NCBI GenBank assembly: GCA_021325175.1
Contig: JAJPHS010000050.1
Span: forward strand, 1 to 56,209
Direction of reading: 5' to 3'
DNA: 56,209 nt
Source: Terriglobia bacterium
Lineage (GTDB): Bacteria; Acidobacteriota; Terriglobia; Bryobacterales; Bryobacteraceae
Below are positions 34,838-43,441 of the stretch, in pieces. A model generated the notes under the pieces. The model was not told the origin of the DNA. It ran no database searches and saw only the letters and a list, made by a program, of their open reading frames with translations. Position 1 is the stretch's first letter, and every line of letters begins with the position of its first letter. Made by a program: the position numbers and the translations under genes.

Positions 34838-36064
34838 ATGTCTACTCCTTCGCAAATCGAAAAATTGCCGGCAGTTCCGGCATCGGCGCCAAACAGCGCG
34901 CGGGTGGAACTGCTCGAAGCCTCGAACGTCGAATCCATTCGCGATGCATGGAACGGGCTTGCGGCGCGCGCCATCGTGCCCAACCCGTTTTATGAACCCT
35001 GGATGGCGCTGCCCGCTTTAAAGCATCTGGCGGAGAAAAGCAAAATCTACTTTCTTCTGATCCACGGACCGGCGAACACTCCGGACAATTTGTGGGGATT
35101 GTTTCCGCTGGAAGTCCGAGCAAAGTGTCTTCATCTGCCGATTCGCGCGTTGTCTTTTTGGCAGCACCAGCACTGCTTTCTGGCCGCGCCGCTGATCGAT
35201 CGCGATCACGCGGCCAAGGCGATCGAGCTTTTCTGGCGGTGGTTCGAAAACAATCCGCTGCGCTGCCGCGTGCTCGATACGAATTATTTTCCCGGTGACG
35301 GGGATCTTCAGCCGTTATGGACGGAGTACGTGATCGGCCGCTGCGCGCTGGCGCTCAACGAACATCCGCGCGGGCTGCAAGACCTCAGCGGCGGATTCGA
35401 GAAATACTCGACTGAAATTTCGAACGATCAGCGGCGCTCCTATCGCCGGCGCGAACGCCATATGGTGGCATTTTCTCCGCCCGAGTACCGGCAGGTGGAG
35501 AGCGCTGACGAGCTCGAGCACTGGATCGATGATTTTCTGCGCCTGGAGGCCAGCGGCTGGAAGGGACGCGCGGGCGGCGGCGCGTTTGCCTTGAATCCGC
35601 GCGAGACCGCATTTTTCCGGGATCTGGCGCGCTCCGCATTCGAGCAGCGCCACGCCTGGTTTTTCTCACTGCGCCTGGCTGGGAAAAACATCGCCATGAT
35701 AGAGACCTTCTTCACCGGTGGCCAGGGCTTTGGTTTCAAGAGCGCCTACGATGAAGAGTATTCGCGATTTTCGCCGGGGGTGAGTCTCCAGATGGAATTT
35801 CTGCGGAGAATTTCGCAAGAGCCCGGCGTCAGTTCCGTCGATACCTGCGCGGCGCCGCGGCATTCCTTGTTCAATGCGTTTTCCAACCGGCGGAGAATCA
35901 TCCGGCGCTCGCTGTACTCGGACGGCTCGGCGGCCGGCGATCTGATCGTTTCGGCGCTGCCGCTGCTGCGCTGGGCGAAACATCGGCTTCGTCCCAACTC
36001 CGTGCCGGATTATCTGCGCCGCTTCACCGCCCGCGCGTCTTTTAATGAACCCGATCACAACTAA
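34838..36064 (+). CDS. BioF2-like (GNAT/FemAB-type) acyltransferase
   Basis: 408-residue protein of the same broad group as the one at 20358. NPFYEPWMALPAL is the usual early motif. SNDQRRSYRRRERHM, FLRLEASGWKGRAGG, FFRDLARSAFEQRHAWFFSLRLAGKNIAMIETFF and GFKSAYDEEYSRFSPGV are the second-half signatures. Two such genes in one locus suggest two different acyl decorations. No ribosome-binding site is obvious before the ATG. The 3' end overlaps the next gene by 20 bases. Confidence 0.86.
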   Translation: MSTPSQIEKLPAVPASAPNSARVELLEASNVESIRDAWNGLAARAIVPNPFYEPWMALPALKHLAEKSKIYFLLIHGPANTPDNLWGLFPLEVRAKCLHLPIRALSFWQHQHCFLAAPLIDRDHAAKAIELFWRWFENNPLRCRVLDTNYFPGDGDLQPLWTEYVIGRCALALNEHPRGLQDLSGGFEKYSTEISNDQRRSYRRRERHMVAFSPPEYRQVESADELEHWIDDFLRLEASGWKGRAGGGAFALNPRETAFFRDLARSAFEQRHAWFFSLRLAGKNIAMIETFFTGGQGFGFKSAYDEEYSRFSPGVSLQMEFLRRISQEPGVSSVDTCAAPRHSLFNAFSNRRRIIRRSLYSDGSAAGDLIVSALPLLRWAKHRLRPNSVPDYLRRFTARASFNEPDHN

Positions 36065-37229
36065 ACCCGGCGGCGATCCGATCCGGATTTTGTACATTAT
36101 CGATACGCTGGGCGGCGAGGGCGGCGCCGAATTGAGTTTGCTGCGCCTGATCCGTCATCTTCCGCCGGAGCGCTTCCGCTGCCGCGTGATTACGTTTCAC
36201 AATCGCAATCCCGAATTCTTGAAGGAATTTCCGTGCCGGGTGGATCACTGGGAGCTCAAGCGAGTCTACGGCTGGCGCGCCGCGGTGGTGGCCGCGCATC
36301 TTCGAAATATCGTGCGGCGGGACCGCATCGATATCGTCCACAGCTTTTTTCCCACCTCGGATTTATGGGCGGCTCCGATCGCGCGGGCCTGCGGCGCGAG
36401 AATTCTCATCTCCAGCCGGCGCGATATGGGAATCGTGCGCGCGGGCAAGCACCGGCTGCTGTATCGCGCGCTGCAAGGAATGTTTGATCAGATTCAGGCC
36501 GTTTCCGAAGCGGTGCGCCAATTCACGATTCAGGCCGACGGCGTGGATCCGGCTCGCGCCGTCACCATTCATAACGGAGTCGAGCCGTGGACGGCTTCCG
36601 TATGCGCGCGAGATCCGAGCCGCGTAAGGATCGCCTGCATCGCCAACTGGCGTCCGGTGAAAGGGATCGATGTGCTGGTTCGCGCGGCGGCAAAAGTCGG
36701 CTCGCGCGACGACCGGGCGCTTTTTTGGATCGCCGGCAATCCGGGAGCGGGCGAGTATCGGCGGGAAGTGGAGTCGCTTTGCCGCTCCCTCGGCGCGGAC
36801 CGGTGGATTCATTTTCTGGGCGCTTCTCCACAGGCGCGGGATTTGCTCGAACGGAGCGATCTTTTCGTTTTGCCGTCGCGCAGCGAAGGGCTTTCAAACG
36901 CGCTGTTGGAAGCGATGCAGAGCGGTCTGGCGTGCGTGGCAAGCGATGCCGGAGGAAACAGCGAGGTGGTGGTGCATGGAACAACGGGGCTGCTGTTTCC
37001 GGCGGGAGACGACAATGCGCTGGCGGAAAAAATTCTCGAGCTGATGGCGAATCCTGCGCGGCGCGAGCGAATGGGCGGGGCCGGACGAAAGCGCGTCGCG
37101 GAACAATTTTCGGTAAAGGCGATGGTCGAGCGCGTGATGACGTCCTATGAAACGCTGCTCGAAAAAAAGGCGGCCGGCGCCCGATCGGGAACCAGCCGCC
37201 GGAAAGTAGGCGATGAATTGGCGCTTTAA
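36045..37229 (+). CDS. Glycosyltransferase, GT4-type
   Basis: 394-residue GT-B glycosyltransferase. ILYIIDTLGGEGGAELSLL is the acceptor-side glycine loop, VTIHNGVEPW the linker, RIACIANWRPVKGIDVLVRAA and FVLPSRSEGLSNALLEAMQSG the donor side with its E-x7-E motif. It is the last + strand gene before the inverted secreted protein gene; the two stop codons overlap within TTAA (37226-37229), leaving no space for a terminator. Confidence 0.9.
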   Translation: MNPITTKPGGDPIRILYIIDTLGGEGGAELSLLRLIRHLPPERFRCRVITFHNRNPEFLKEFPCRVDHWELKRVYGWRAAVVAAHLRNIVRRDRIDIVHSFFPTSDLWAAPIARACGARILISSRRDMGIVRAGKHRLLYRALQGMFDQIQAVSEAVRQFTIQADGVDPARAVTIHNGVEPWTASVCARDPSRVRIACIANWRPVKGIDVLVRAAAKVGSRDDRALFWIAGNPGAGEYRREVESLCRSLGADRWIHFLGASPQARDLLERSDLFVLPSRSEGLSNALLEAMQSGLACVASDAGGNSEVVVHGTTGLLFPAGDDNALAEKILELMANPARRERMGGAGRKRVAEQFSVKAMVERVMTSYETLLEKKAAGARSGTSRRKVGDELAL

Positions 37230-40200
37230 TGAACGGTGATCACCGCGCTTTTCGCCACGAGGATATAGCCGGATTGCGAGATGTAGCGAAGCTCATAATT
37301 GCCGGGCGGCGGCGCGCCGAAGCCGGCCGTCTCTCCACTGGTTTTCCCGTCAGTGGCGATCCACCAGACGGGATTGTCGCTGGTCGCGGATACGGCGTAC
37401 AACCCGATCGCGTCTCCGGCTTTAGCGGCCGGGGCCGTCCAGGAGAAACTTACCGTCTGTCCGGAAGAGATCGAAAGCGAGGAAGGCGTGACGCTGGTTC
37501 CCGCGACTCCGACAGCAATCGGCGAACTGGCCGCCGCGAGGTTCCGCGTGCCTCCGAGGAAGTAGCGGATTTCGTAGAGGCCCGGCGTCGATGGAAGCGT
37601 GAAGTTAAAGCTCCCGCCCAACGCCGATGTGAGCTTTTTACTGGCCAGCGAGTACCAGGCGGGCGCATCCACCGAGCTGAGAACAATGTAGTCGTTCGCC
37701 AGATGATTGGCCGGAGCGGTCCAGCTTACCTTGATCGTCGTACCGGATACGCCGCCCGACACCGAATATACTCCGCCGACGCCGGACGACGAGGACGACG
37801 AGAACGGGGCGAGATTGATGGTTGCGGAAGCCGTCATCGCGGGGCTGTTGGTGGTCGCGATGACGGTCACCGTCTGCGCGCTGGCGATCGCCGCCGGCGC
37901 GGTGTAAAGACCGGATGCCGAGAGCGTGCCGACGTTCGGCGTCATCGACCACGTCACCGGCGCCGACATGCCGGTTTCCGTCGCCTTGAATTGCTGGCTC
38001 TGTCCGGCGCTCAAGCTGACCGATCCAGGCGAGACGGCCAGCGTCGCCGGCTGCGAGGGAGTGCTCGCGGTGAGCGTGATGACAGCGGTCGCCGATTTGG
38101 TATTGTCCGCGACGGAGGTGGCCGTGATAGTGACCATCTGCTGGCTGCTGATCGAGCTGGGCGCCTGATACATGCCGGAACTGGAAAGCGAGCCAACGTT
38201 GGGACTCATGGTCCAGGAAACGCCGTTATTCGTGGTCCCGGTCACCGTGGCGGAAAATTGCTGCGAGCCGGAGGCGCCCAGCGTGACGCTCGCCGGAGTC
38301 ACGGCGATTCCGACCGGAGTGAGATGAATGGTTGCCGTCGCCGACTTAGTGCTATCGGCGGAGGAGGTTGCCGTCACCAGAACGGTCTGAGCTGAAGTGA
38401 CCACCGCGGGCGCCGTGTACAACCCGTTACTCAACGTTCCGACCATTGGATTGAGCGACCAGGAAACGGCGCTGTTCGACGATCCGGTGACGGAGGCGGT
38501 GAATTGCTGCGTCGCGCCGCCATCCAAGGATACCGAAGCGGGATTAAGAGTGACCAAGACCCCGGATGACGGCGTTGTCGAATTATTGGGGAGCGAATAC
38601 GCGCCGATGGGGAATCCCGAGCCTTGCGGCAGCGGGTATCCATCGAAATCGGTTGGGTCGGAGGTCGCCATGCCGCCGGTGGCCGCGGGGCTGCCGGAAT
38701 TCAGGTGAAAATTCGCTTGTGATGCATTTACAAACAAAGGATCGGAATTCACGGAATTTGTAATATTGCTGTTTGCCGGCGCGGGGCCATTTCCATAAAA
38801 AAGATTATGAGATCCGCCGATGCCGTTGCAATTCTGCGAATCGGCGCAGACGCCGCCGGAGCTTCCATAAATTACCAGATACGGCGCGGTGTTGCCGGCC
38901 GGCTGGTCGATGATGTTGTCCTGCATCTGGATGAGCAGGTTCAGGTTACCGCCGCCATTCAGAACTCCGCCGCTCGCCCCGGCGTAGGGCGGATTGGCGA
39001 AGGACCCGCAGTTATAGAACGTGTTGTTATAAACCTGAACGGTTCCCCCGCCCGGCGAGCCCGTATTGGTATAGCCGGGCACGGCGAGACAGCTCCAGGT
39101 GCCGCTATTTTCGGGATTATTCGGACCTTTTCCGGCATTATAAATGATATTGTTATAGACCTGAACGGGTCCCTGTGAGGGATCAATGGTGGCCAGAATA
39201 ATTCCGTCGCATTGCGTATCGTGAATCACGTTGTCGTGGATCTGGATGTCGAACTGATTGTGGCCCGTCGGATCGCTGGCGCCGCCGCCGTTGAGCGGCG
39301 AGGAGTGGAACTGAACGCCGCGGCATCCATGGACGTTGTAGATCGTGTTCCAGCCCATCTCCACGTGATTGCTGTCGGTGGAAAAATAAACGCCGTGATA
39401 CTCCGCGGTGGCATTTGCCGCGCCGGTGTCATGAACCGTGTTTCCGAAAAACTTCCAGTTGCTGCTCTGTTCGGTGGCCATGCAGCCGGATTCGCTGTTG
39501 CCGTTCGGACAGGTCATATCGTTGGCGACCGCGCGCCAATCCGAGCCCGCGGCGATGGCCATCGCCTCCGTGCCGCCGCGGAGCGACAATTCGGCGAACA
39601 CCCAGTGCGATTCGTTTTCGCCCTTGGTGCGGATGCCGCTCGAACAGGCGGATTCATTCACATTGCCGATGGTCGCCGTGGCCCCCGGATATCCCACGAA
39701 GGCGATCGGAGCGCCGGCGGCGCCGGAAATTCCGCCGATCGTGAAGCAGGCGTTCCAGCCTTGCCCGTCGTCCTGGGTTTGCGAAACGCCGTTCATAAGA
39801 TATACGGTGTCGCCCGCTTGAACGCTGTCCCGGGCGTGGGTCACGGTCGCCCACGGCGCGCTGAAGCTGCCGTCATTTCCATCGCTGCCGTTGGTGGCCA
39901 CAAACAGAATCCTTCCGGAGCGAACGGTGAACGGCAGGCCGTTGGAGGTTCCGGCCGCATTTGAAACCACGATGTTGCCGGTGGCTGCGGCGGGGCCGGG
40001 CTGGAACGTGATTTTCGTATCGCTCCAGATGCGATACGCCGCGGCGGCTCCGCCGCCGACCGTTACGATGGAGCTTCCCTGCGAACTGCCGAAGCGCTCG
40101 CCGTAGATCGTCACCCAGACGCCGTTGTTGTTTTCGCCGCCGGAGTTCGGACCGCTTTGCAAGTCCGAATAAAACAGGCGCGGTTGAGCGTGGAGCGTCA

Positions 40201-40270
40201 TCGGGATGCCCGCCGAAAGCGCGAGCGGTATCAATCGAAGTAATAGATTAAGAATACGATTTGTATACAT
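37226..40270 (-). CDS. Large secreted IPT/TIG plus beta-helix protein with Ig-like repeats
   Basis: 1014-residue secreted protein on the opposite strand to the EPS genes. After a signal peptide (about 1-28, ending LHAQ) come an IPT/TIG domain, a beta-helix (about 125-550) closely matching the proteins at 11977 and 31324, and three tandem bacterial Ig-like (Big-type) repeats. The repeats recur as VSLDGGATQQFTASVTG, VTLGASGSQQFSATVTG and VSLSAGQSQQFKATETG (about 570-830). Two further beta-sandwich repeats end in GLYEIRYFLGG and GNYELRYISQSG. It looks like a cell-surface stalked version of the family. AGGAAG lies before the ATG. Adhesin or polysaccharide-active function is inference. Confidence 0.88.
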   Translation of the reverse strand: MYTNRILNLLLRLIPLALSAGIPMTLHAQPRLFYSDLQSGPNSGGENNNGVWVTIYGERFGSSQGSSIVTVGGGAAAAYRIWSDTKITFQPGPAAATGNIVVSNAAGTSNGLPFTVRSGRILFVATNGSDGNDGSFSAPWATVTHARDSVQAGDTVYLMNGVSQTQDDGQGWNACFTIGGISGAAGAPIAFVGYPGATATIGNVNESACSSGIRTKGENESHWVFAELSLRGGTEAMAIAAGSDWRAVANDMTCPNGNSESGCMATEQSSNWKFFGNTVHDTGAANATAEYHGVYFSTDSNHVEMGWNTIYNVHGCRGVQFHSSPLNGGGASDPTGHNQFDIQIHDNVIHDTQCDGIILATIDPSQGPVQVYNNIIYNAGKGPNNPENSGTWSCLAVPGYTNTGSPGGGTVQVYNNTFYNCGSFANPPYAGASGGVLNGGGNLNLLIQMQDNIIDQPAGNTAPYLVIYGSSGGVCADSQNCNGIGGSHNLFYGNGPAPANSNITNSVNSDPLFVNASQANFHLNSGSPAATGGMATSDPTDFDGYPLPQGSGFPIGAYSLPNNSTTPSSGVLVTLNPASVSLDGGATQQFTASVTGSSNSAVSWSLNPMVGTLSNGLYTAPAVVTSAQTVLVTATSSADSTKSATATIHLTPVGIAVTPASVTLGASGSQQFSATVTGTTNNGVSWTMSPNVGSLSSSGMYQAPSSISSQQMVTITATSVADNTKSATAVITLTASTPSQPATLAVSPGSVSLSAGQSQQFKATETGMSAPVTWSMTPNVGTLSASGLYTAPAAIASAQTVTVIATTNSPAMTASATINLAPFSSSSSSGVGGVYSVSGGVSGTTIKVSWTAPANHLANDYIVLSSVDAPAWYSLASKKLTSALGGSFNFTLPSTPGLYEIRYFLGGTRNLAAASSPIAVGVAGTSVTPSSLSISSGQTVSFSWTAPAAKAGDAIGLYAVSATSDNPVWWIATDGKTSGETAGFGAPPPGNYELRYISQSGYILVAKSAVITVH

Positions 40271-40435
40271 CTCTTCTTCCTTTCTGTTTCACGGCTGGAA
40301 TGAAAATTTAAATAAACCGTGATCCTTTAGCAGATAGGGCGGAGCGAATTAACGTTACATAATGAAGCTTCGGAAATCGCCTTAGAGCGGGCGCGGATGT
40401 GCCCGAGGACGCCGAATGCAAAGCGGGGAGCGAAC
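40271..40435. promoter_or_regulatory. Divergent intergenic region between secreted protein gene and deacetylase gene
   Basis: 165 A/T-richer bases between outward-facing genes. It holds the 8-base palindrome TAACGTTA (40350-40357) and a distant CACGG/CCGTG pair. The ribosome-binding site GGGGAG (40425-40430) of the deacetylase is clear. No -35/-10 or -24/-12 pair is convincing on either strand, though two promoters must be here. Confidence 0.35.
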
Positions 40436-41293
40436 GTGAAGCCTATATCGCTCGGTTATCACGATGTTTTGGACGATCCGGAGGCGCGGGATGAGAGCCG
40501 CGATTGCCCGCAGCGCTATGCGCTGAGCCGCGCCGGATTTGAGGCGCACCTTAGCTCGATTCGGAACAAAGCAGGCGAATTTTCGGTTGCGCTGGCCGAT
40601 TCGCGAAGCGCCGCGAGCGGCCATCGCGTCTTTCTCACCTTTGACGATGGCTGTCTCGGCTGTTATGAAAATGCCGCGCCGTTACTTGAAAAATTCGGCT
40701 GGCGCGGGCATTTTTTTATTACCTCGGATTGGATCGGGCGGCAAGGATTCCTCGATCGGCGGCAGATTCAGGAGCTGCGCCGGCGCGGTCATGTGATCGG
40801 GAGCCATTCGCGGTCCCATCCGGCGAGGATGTCGCATTTATCCATCGAGGAGCTGCGCCTGGAATGGTCCGAGAGCTGCGCGGCTTTGGCGGATATTCTG
40901 GGTGAGCCGGTGCGAACCGCGTCGGTGGCGAACGGTTATTTTTCGCGCAAGGTCGCGGTATGCGCGGCGGAGGCGGGAATCGAGGTGCTGTTCACATCGG
41001 CGCCGTCCCGCCGGATCTCGCAGGTGAACGGGTGTCGCGTGCTCGGGCGGTACACCATTTTTTCCGGAACGCCGCCGCGGGTTTCCGGAGCCATCGCCAA
41101 CGGGGAAATCGCGCCGCGCTCGCGCCAGCTCGCCGCCTGGATGGCCAAGCAGGCGGTGAAAGCGGCGGCCGGGGAATCGTATTTTGCAATTCGAAAATGG
41201 CTTCTCCACTTCATGCGCCCGCCCGGGCGGGCGGCATCGGGACGGGCGGCCGAAACGGCAATCAGGATCGATCAGAAAGGACAGAACCGGTGA
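40436..41293 (+). CDS. Polysaccharide deacetylase family protein
   Basis: 285-residue NodB-type protein. ISLGYHDV opens the barrel, FLTFDDGCLGCYENA has the catalytic Asp pair, and VIGSHSRSHP has the metal-binding His pair. Start GTG 40436 is chosen for GGGGAG 5 bases upstream and because the protein then begins at the first barrel strand. It is more divergent than the deacetylase at 21458 and may act on a different sugar. The 3' end overlaps the UDP-sugar dehydrogenase start by 4 bases. Confidence 0.87.
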   Translation: MKPISLGYHDVLDDPEARDESRDCPQRYALSRAGFEAHLSSIRNKAGEFSVALADSRSAASGHRVFLTFDDGCLGCYENAAPLLEKFGWRGHFFITSDWIGRQGFLDRRQIQELRRRGHVIGSHSRSHPARMSHLSIEELRLEWSESCAALADILGEPVRTASVANGYFSRKVAVCAAEAGIEVLFTSAPSRRISQVNGCRVLGRYTIFSGTPPRVSGAIANGEIAPRSRQLAAWMAKQAVKAAAGESYFAIRKWLLHFMRPPGRAASGRAAETAIRIDQKGQNR

Positions 41294-42624
41294 GTATCGC
41301 ACAGTCGGTCACGTTCACGCGTCCGCACGCGGCGCAATTGGAAAACAAAATTCGAACCAGGTCGGCGCGAGTCGGCGTGATGGGGTTGGGCTATGTGGGA
41401 CTACCGCTCGCTTTGGAGTTTGCGCGGGCGGGCTTCGTGGTTCATGGAATCGACGTGGCGGAATCCAAGGTGGATCGCCTCAACGCGGGCGATTCCTACG
41501 TTCAGGATGTGACCGATGACGCGCTGCGCGCGCAGATCGAATCGGGCCGCTTTCGGGCCACCGGCAATTTTTCCGTCATTCGCGATCTGGACACGATCAA
41601 TATTTGCGTGCCGACGCCGCTGCGCAAGACCAAAGATCCCGACATGAGCTATATCGTCGCGGCCGCGGAACAGATCGCCCGCTACGCCCATCCGGGAATG
41701 CTCATCATTCTGGAATCGACCACGTATCCGGGAACCACGAAAGAGCTGCTGCAACCGATGCTGGAAAAAACCGGATTGGCCGCCGGACGTGACCTTTTCC
41801 TGTGTTTTTCGCCGGAGCGTGTCGATCCCGGCAATCCGCAGTTTCATACCGCCAATATCGCCAAGGTCGTAGGCGGGATCACGCCTTCCTGCACGCGGCT
41901 GGGCGCGATATTTTATGGCGCGGCGATCGAGAACGTGGTCGCGGTGAGCAGCACCACCGTCGCCGAGATGGTGAAGCTGCTCGAAAACACGTTTCGCATG
42001 ATCAACATCGGACTTGCCAACGAAATGGCGCTGATGTGCGATCGTATCGGCGTCGACGTTTGGGAGGTGATCGACGCCGCGGCCACCAAGCCGTTCGGAT
42101 TCATGCCGTTTTATCCGGGGCCGGGCTTGGGCGGCCACTGTATTCCGATTGATCCGTTTTACTTGTCCTGGAAGACGAGGCAAGCCGGCATCGAGGCGCG
42201 GTTTATCGAGCTTGCCGGCTACATAAACGGCTACATGCCGCATTTCGTGGTGGAAAGAGTGCAAAACGCGCTGAATGACCGCGGAAAAGCGCTAAAAGGC
42301 GCGCGAGTGCATCTGGCCGGAATCGCCTACAAGCGCAACATCGACGATATCCGCGAGTCACCCGCGCTCGATATTCTTCATCTGCTCGCAAAGCGCGGCG
42401 CGCAGGTGGACTATAGCGATCCGTTCGTGCCGGAGCTTCGCGTGGACGGGCTCAACCTGCGCTCCTCGGAGCTCCTGTTTTCCGCCGCGCGGGCGGACTG
42501 CGTGGTGATCGTAACGGATCACGCGGCGTTTCCCTACGCGGAGCTGCTGGAGCACGCCAGCCTGATCTTCGATACGCGCAATGCGATGCGCGGCATCCGA
42601 TCGGAGAAGATCGTGCGGTTGTAA
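41290..42624 (+). CDS. UDP-N-acetylglucosamine/UDP-glucose 6-dehydrogenase (WbpA/Ugd type)
   Basis: 444-residue nucleotide-sugar dehydrogenase that oxidises the C6 alcohol to a uronic acid with two NAD+. VGVMGLGYVGLPLALEFA is the Rossmann motif, PTPLRKTKDPDMSYI favours the WbpA (HexNAc) branch, ESTTYPGTT and FSPERVDPGN follow, and GPGLGGHCIPIDP contains the catalytic Cys. The C-terminal domain has GIAYKRNIDDIRESPA. Start GTG 41290 overlaps the deacetylase stop. It supplies an acidic sugar to the EPS. It ends the + strand locus. Confidence 0.93.
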   Translation: MSIAQSVTFTRPHAAQLENKIRTRSARVGVMGLGYVGLPLALEFARAGFVVHGIDVAESKVDRLNAGDSYVQDVTDDALRAQIESGRFRATGNFSVIRDLDTINICVPTPLRKTKDPDMSYIVAAAEQIARYAHPGMLIILESTTYPGTTKELLQPMLEKTGLAAGRDLFLCFSPERVDPGNPQFHTANIAKVVGGITPSCTRLGAIFYGAAIENVVAVSSTTVAEMVKLLENTFRMINIGLANEMALMCDRIGVDVWEVIDAAATKPFGFMPFYPGPGLGGHCIPIDPFYLSWKTRQAGIEARFIELAGYINGYMPHFVVERVQNALNDRGKALKGARVHLAGIAYKRNIDDIRESPALDILHLLAKRGAQVDYSDPFVPELRVDGLNLRSSELLFSAARADCVVIVTDHAAFPYAELLEHASLIFDTRNAMRGIRSEKIVRL

Positions 42625-42634
42625 ATCGCGATAT

Positions 42635-42652
42635 GGAGGGCTGAAGCCCTCC
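42635..42652. terminator. Hairpin between convergent genes, candidate bidirectional terminator
   Basis: GGAGGGC-TGAA-GCCCTCC forms a perfect 7-base stem with a UGAA tetraloop (8 pairs if the loop closes to two bases). It lies in the 82-base gap between two convergent genes, 10 bases after the dehydrogenase stop. There is no U tract on either side, so it may be a factor-assisted terminator or a REP-like element. Confidence 0.45.
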
Positions 42653-42672
42653 TTGGGGCAAAATGCGACCTG

Positions 42673-42692
42673 GCCGGCGTGAATGCCGGGGC
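42673..42692 (+). repeat. REP-like palindromic element, copy 2
   Basis: GCCGGCGTGAATGCCGGGGC, 18 of 20 bases identical to the inverted copy at 11911-11930. A weaker relative (15 of 20) is at 46512-46531. Confidence 0.55.
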
Positions 42693-42706
42693 TGGTTTGA
42701 AGTGGG

Positions 42707-43441
42707 CTAAATTCGGCCGCGGGATTTGTACCACAGCAGGCCTAACCATTCGTGGAGAGTGTCTTCGTTCCATTCGATCGCTTCGCTTGAAGGGAGCAGA
42801 TCGGCGAGTTGAATGGGAATCGTTGCGCGAAAGCCGCAGGGGGCGGGGACGACTTCGATGCCGGATTTTTCAAAAGACAGCTCGGAGCGTCTCATGTGAA
42901 ACGCCTCGGTCACCAGCGCGATTCGCCGGATTCCGCGCGCGCCGAGAATGGCGGCGGAAAATTTCGCGTTCTCATACGTCGAACGGGAGCGCTCTTCGGT
43001 CCAGATCATCGATTTCGGCACGCCGCACCGCTCGATTTCGCGCGCCATGGTCACCGCGTACGGCACGCCGCCGCGCGATCCTCCGCCGGTGGCGAGCACG
43101 GGAACGGGGAAGGCGTTGCGGTTGAGCCACGCCGCGTAGTGGCATCGTTCGAGCGTTCCCGTCGACGGGATGTCGCCGATTTTTTCCGGCGACGATGGAT
43201 AAACCGCGCCGGAGAGCACCACAATCGCGCCCACGCCGGAAGCGGCGAGGCTGGCTTGGCCGGCTTCGGACAGATACGGCCCTTCGAGCGTGCGGACGGC
43301 GAGCGAGGCGGCGGGCGGCCAGCAGAACAGGAACAGCGCCGCGGCCGCAGCGGTCCACCAGGGCCGCGATTTCCAGAACCGGAGCGCGCCTACGACGATT
43401 GCCAGGACCAGCAACGGAAAAAATGGTTGAATGTAACTCAT
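42707..43441 (-). CDS. YdcF/ElyC/SanA-family membrane protein (DUF218)
   Basis: 244-residue protein with two N-terminal membrane helices. The DUF218 core follows: GAIVVLSGAVYP, PVLATGGGSRGG, WTEERSRSTYENAKFSA and IALVTEAFHMRRSELSFEKSGIEVVPAPCGF. Family members affect envelope or cell-wall polymer synthesis in other bacteria, and such genes are common beside EPS loci. Its ATG overlaps the stop of the sigma-54 activator upstream, so the two are co-translated. Catalytic role unknown. Confidence 0.9.
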   Translation of the reverse strand: MSYIQPFFPLLVLAIVVGALRFWKSRPWWTAAAAALFLFCWPPAASLAVRTLEGPYLSEAGQASLAASGVGAIVVLSGAVYPSSPEKIGDIPSTGTLERCHYAAWLNRNAFPVPVLATGGGSRGGVPYAVTMAREIERCGVPKSMIWTEERSRSTYENAKFSAAILGARGIRRIALVTEAFHMRRSELSFEKSGIEVVPAPCGFRATIPIQLADLLPSSEAIEWNEDTLHEWLGLLWYKSRGRI

